DNA of 16,640 bases from Betaproteobacteria bacterium UBA5216 (GTDB lineage: Bacteria > Pseudomonadota > Gammaproteobacteria > Burkholderiales > SG8-41): the NCBI GenBank assembly GCA_002412495.1, contig DHVE01000135.1:1-16640 (forward strand), written 5' to 3'. The position numbers were made by a program, and so were the translations under genes. The notes below the pieces were generated by a model, which had not been told where the DNA came from, did no database searches, and worked only from the letters and a program-made list of their open reading frames with translations. Numbering within the stretch: position 1 is the stretch's first letter; each line of letters starts with the position of its first letter. Shown here piece after piece: positions 14,345 to 16,640 of this stretch.

Positions 14345-15745
14345 TTACGCACCGGCCTGCTGTTCAGCCGCGCACTGCTGCAAGAGCCGCAGCAGCGCCG
14401 CCGCCTTGTCGAAGGTCTCCTGATACTCGGCGTCTTCGGTGGAATCAGCGACGATGCCGCCGCCTGCCCAGAAACGTATGCTGTCATGCGAAAACGTCAG
14501 CGTGCGTATCGCGATGTTGGTGTCCATACCGCCGTCGAACCCGATGTAGCCGATGGCCCCGCAATACACGCCGCGCCGGAATCGTTCAACCTCGTCGATG
14601 ATTTCCATCGCGCGCAGTTTGGGCGCACCGGTGATCGAGCCGCCGGGAAACGCACCGCGCAGCAAATCCACCGCGTCGTGGCCCGGCCGCAACCGGCCCG
14701 TCACCGTGCTCACCAGATGATGCACGGTGGCATAACTTTCGACATCGAACAAACGCGGCACTTTCACCGAACCCAACTCGCAGTGCTTAGACAAATCGTT
14801 GCGCAGCAGATCCACGATCATCAGGTTCTCGGCACGGTCTTTTTCGCTCACGCGCAGCGCCTCGGCGAGTTCGGCATCGAGCCGCGCGTGCCCGGCGCGC
14901 GGCCGCGTGCCCTTGATCGGCTTGGTTTCCACGCCCCCGTGCTCAACGTGCAGGAATCGCTCCGGCGACGACGACAAAATCTGCGCGTACGGCGTGGATA
15001 AATACGCGGCATACGGCGCCGGATTCAGCACGCGCAATGCTTGATACGCGAGCCACGGATCGCCGCTCGCTTCCGCCTGAAAACGCTGCGCGAGATTCAC
15101 CTGGTAACAATCGCCATCGTGTATGTACTGGCGGATGCGGCGGAACACACGGCCATAGGATTCGCGCGTGTGGCTGCACGTCACGTTCGACGTCACGCGA
15201 AACGGCGCGCGCGCGCGTTCGGCGCCAGGATTCGAAAAGCGCGCCACCAGCGCGTTCCACTTGATATCGGTTTCCGGATCGCGGCCCTGCCCCACCAGCC
15301 AGCTGCGCTGCTCCAGGTGGTCCACCACCACCGCCCAGTCGTAAATGCCGACGGCCATGTCAGGCACGCGTTCGCCCGCCGTGGCGCGCGAAGGCAAATG
15401 CTCGATGCGGCGCGCCAGATCGTAGCCAAAGTAACCGATGGCGCCGCCGCCAAACGGCAGTCCGCCAGCGCTCCGCGACAACGCCGGATCAATTTCAAGA
15501 TACCGGCGCAGCAACGCGAACGGATCGTCGCGCGACAACGCGCCGCCGTCGGCATGCACTTCGGTCATTTGCCCCCGTGTCACCAGGCGGATGTACGGCT
15601 GCGCCGCCATGATGTCGTAGCGCGACTGGCCCGGCTGGTGCCGCCCGCTGTCGAGAAACACCGCCCAAGGATTGTCCGCGATGGTTTCAAACAGCACGGC
15701 GCTGTCGGCGCGATAAGGCAGTTCGGTTAACAAGGGGGTGTTCAT
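14345..15745 (-). CDS. pabB: Aminodeoxychorismate synthase component I
   Basis: A 466-aa chorismate-binding enzyme that aminates chorismate to 4-amino-4-deoxychorismate for p-aminobenzoate and folate synthesis, using ammonia from the PabA glutaminase. The motif KPIKGTRPR contains Lys278, the residue that distinguishes PabB from anthranilate synthase TrpE, which has PIAGT. Other conserved blocks are DCYQVNLAQRF, SSSPERFL, ENLMIVDLLRNDL, GSVKVP, FPGGSITGAPK and GGGIVADS. The ATG at 15745 (MNTPLLTELPYRAD) matches the usual N-terminus; an in-frame ATG at 15796 would add 17 residues and has no Shine-Dalgarno. No PabA or PabC (lyase) domain is fused. The fusion-protein gene starts 109 nt downstream on the same strand, too far apart to be sure of one operon. 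Confidence 0.93.
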   Translation of the reverse strand: MNTPLLTELPYRADSAVLFETIADNPWAVFLDSGRHQPGQSRYDIMAAQPYIRLVTRGQMTEVHADGGALSRDDPFALLRRYLEIDPALSRSAGGLPFGGGAIGYFGYDLARRIEHLPSRATAGERVPDMAVGIYDWAVVVDHLEQRSWLVGQGRDPETDIKWNALVARFSNPGAERARAPFRVTSNVTCSHTRESYGRVFRRIRQYIHDGDCYQVNLAQRFQAEASGDPWLAYQALRVLNPAPYAAYLSTPYAQILSSSPERFLHVEHGGVETKPIKGTRPRAGHARLDAELAEALRVSEKDRAENLMIVDLLRNDLSKHCELGSVKVPRLFDVESYATVHHLVSTVTGRLRPGHDAVDLLRGAFPGGSITGAPKLRAMEIIDEVERFRRGVYCGAIGYIGFDGGMDTNIAIRTLTFSHDSIRFWAGGGIVADSTEDAEYQETFDKAAALLRLLQQCAAEQQAGA

Positions 15746-15814
15746 GACAAGGGTTTTGACGCAAACTGCGCAAAACAGTTCAGCGCCGGCCAGCATGGGG
15801 ATTAAATTATTTCA

Positions 15815-15824
15815 TTAAAAACAA
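15815..15824 (+). repeat. Dispersed intergenic motif TTAAAAACAA, copy 4
   Basis: It lies between the DUF924 stop and the pabB start, within ATTTCATTAAAAACAAATAG. Read on the minus strand it lies 70-79 nt ahead of the pabB start codon. It shares the core and the ATAGCT/ATGCTT-like right flank with the other plus-strand copies. Confidence 0.45.
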
Positions 15825-15838
15825 ATAGCTACGACACA

Positions 15839-16408
15839 TCAAAAACCGGAACCCGGTTGCTTCAGAAACGCGATTTCTTCCGCCGTCGAGTCACGCCCCA
15901 GCACGGCGTTGCGATGCGGGAAGCGCCCGAAACGTTCGACAATCACGGCGTGCTTGCGCGCCCATTCCAGCAAATTGGCGTTGCCGAGCAAGGCGAACAA
16001 GCGCATCGACTCGCGCTGCGCCGCGATGTCTTCGGCGTGCTCGAACGGCAAATAAACGAACTGGCGCTCGACGGTGTTCAAGCGCTCGTCCCATCGCAAT
16101 GATGTCATGCGCCGCGCGCATTCCAGCGCCATGGCATCGGTGGCAAACGCACGGTGCGATTCGCGAAACAGATTGCGCGGAAACTGATCCAGCACAATGA
16201 TCAGCGCCAGCAAGGTCAACGGACTGTCGTGCCAGTGCGCGAGCTGCCCGGCGGCGGCCGTTTCGTGCAGCGGCAAAAAGCGGTCGCATATCAGCGCGTC
16301 GAAATCCGCGGATTTTCTAAACCACTCGGCACGCAACTTGCCGTAATGCGGCGTGCCGGGCGCGCCGAACCAGAAATCGAGAACGTCGTGCGCTTTAACT
16401 GAATTCAT
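15839..16408 (-). CDS. DUF924-family protein
   Basis: A 189-aa protein matching DUF924, all-helical TPR-like proteins of unknown biochemical role that are common in proteobacteria. The family hallmarks are an N-terminal DVLDFWFG, then AEWFRKS and the central LIIVLDQFPRNLFR. Downstream come the conserved VYLPFEHAEDIAAQ and, near the end, GRFPHRNAVLGR. The length is normal for the family. The ATG at 16408 places DVLDFWFG at the usual distance from the start. An in-frame extension to 16456 would read into the intergenic repeat and is rejected. No good Shine-Dalgarno is visible. It lies between frmA and pabB on the same strand; no functional link to either is evident. Confidence 0.88.
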   Translation of the reverse strand: MNSVKAHDVLDFWFGAPGTPHYGKLRAEWFRKSADFDALICDRFLPLHETAAAGQLAHWHDSPLTLLALIIVLDQFPRNLFRESHRAFATDAMALECARRMTSLRWDERLNTVERQFVYLPFEHAEDIAAQRESMRLFALLGNANLLEWARKHAVIVERFGRFPHRNAVLGRDSTAEEIAFLKQPGSGF

Positions 16409-16438
16409 ATAAACACAGTGCCCATTAATAAAATCCAC

Positions 16439-16510
16439 AGGATGGGAGAAGCGCAACCCATCACAAACACCGGCAATTCAACTTGGGTTGCGATGGGTTT
16501 CACCCATCCT
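16439..16510. repeat. REP-like inverted repeat downstream of frmA
   Basis: AGGATGGGAGAAGCGCAACC at the left and the complement of AGGATGGGTGAAACCCATC at the right face each other. They share AGGATGGG-N-GAA plus an internal GCAACCC. This resembles a dispersed GGATGGGTGAAACCCATC-type repeat seen in many proteobacterial genomes. It begins 11 nt after the frmA stop codon, so its transcript could fold and act in termination or 3'-end protection. Copy number was not tested. Confidence 0.65.
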
Positions 16511-16520
16511 ACGGACCGCG

Positions 16521-16640
16521 TTAATACACCACCACGCTGCGAATCGACTCGCCCGCGTGCATCAAGTCAAAACCCTTGTTGATGTCCGCCAGCGCCAGTT
16601 TGTGCGTAATCAAATCATCGATGTTGATCTTGCCGTCCAT
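16521..16640 (-). CDS. frmA: S-(hydroxymethyl)glutathione dehydrogenase / class III alcohol dehydrogenase, C-terminal end (partial)
   Basis: The last 39 codons of a gene that continues beyond the right edge. They read MDGKINIDDLITHKLALADI followed by a segment ending GFDLMHAGESIRSVVVY and a TAA stop. This is the characteristic C-terminus of FrmA/AdhC, the zinc- and NAD-dependent enzyme that oxidises the spontaneous formaldehyde-glutathione adduct to S-formylglutathione in the cytoplasm. The catalytic and zinc-binding parts are outside the window, so integrity cannot be judged. The Met at 16640 is internal to the protein, not its start. An S-formylglutathione hydrolase gene often accompanies it but is not seen downstream, where a repeat and the DUF924 gene follow. 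Confidence 0.93.
   Translation of the reverse strand: MDGKINIDDLITHKLALADINKGFDLMHAGESIRSVVVY

Noticed and set aside
13976..15001. A 341-codon plus-strand frame spanning the fusion-protein 5' end and pabB 3' end
   Set aside because: It crosses two well-supported genes on the other strand and has no family resemblance.

Overview
The window looks like a chromosomal segment of a GC-rich betaproteobacterium, probably Burkholderiales. The main evidence is two stand-alone Bug/TctC-type periplasmic solute-binding proteins without cognate TctA/TctB membrane genes, a pattern typical of that order. A glutathione-dependent formaldehyde dehydrogenase tail, an HAE1-type RND pump and strongly GC-biased codons with long antisense shadow frames also fit. 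The species cannot be fixed from sequence reading alone.

Layout, left to right. 55-731 (+): a RelE/HigB-like toxin and its helix-turn-helix antitoxin. 748-3200 (-): a probable three-gene unit reading Sir2-family deacylase, glutathione S-transferase, then Bug protein 1. 3213-3439: a divergent intergenic region with a REP-like hairpin and four exact CATGTATT repeats. 3440-4825 (+): an alpha/beta hydrolase with a Lys/Ala-rich, histone H1-like tail. 4874-5845 (-): Bug protein 2, divergent from a cupin protein (6132-7010, +), which is followed by a membrane-bound hybrid histidine kinase (7070-8977, +). From 8982 to the right edge everything is on the minus strand. In transcription order these are the 3' end of frmA, a DUF924 protein, pabB, an RND membrane fusion protein, a four-helix-bundle (23S rRNA IVS-type) protein, the RND pump permease, and a DUF4337 membrane protein.

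Functional themes are small-molecule uptake and detoxification (Bug proteins, GST, RND pump, frmA), folate/p-aminobenzoate synthesis (pabB), and signalling (hybrid kinase). The Bug 2/cupin/hydrolase neighbourhood could be a small catabolic island, but no substrate can be read from the sequence.

The most unusual structure is at about 12710-13170. A small gene of the four-helix-bundle family, otherwise known from intervening sequences inside 23S rRNA genes, sits between the two subunit genes of an RND efflux operon. It is enclosed by a perfect 30-bp inverted repeat whose arms are built from 7-nt units. It has the architecture of an rRNA intervening sequence but lies in a protein-coding operon, so it may be a small mobile or RNA-processing element.
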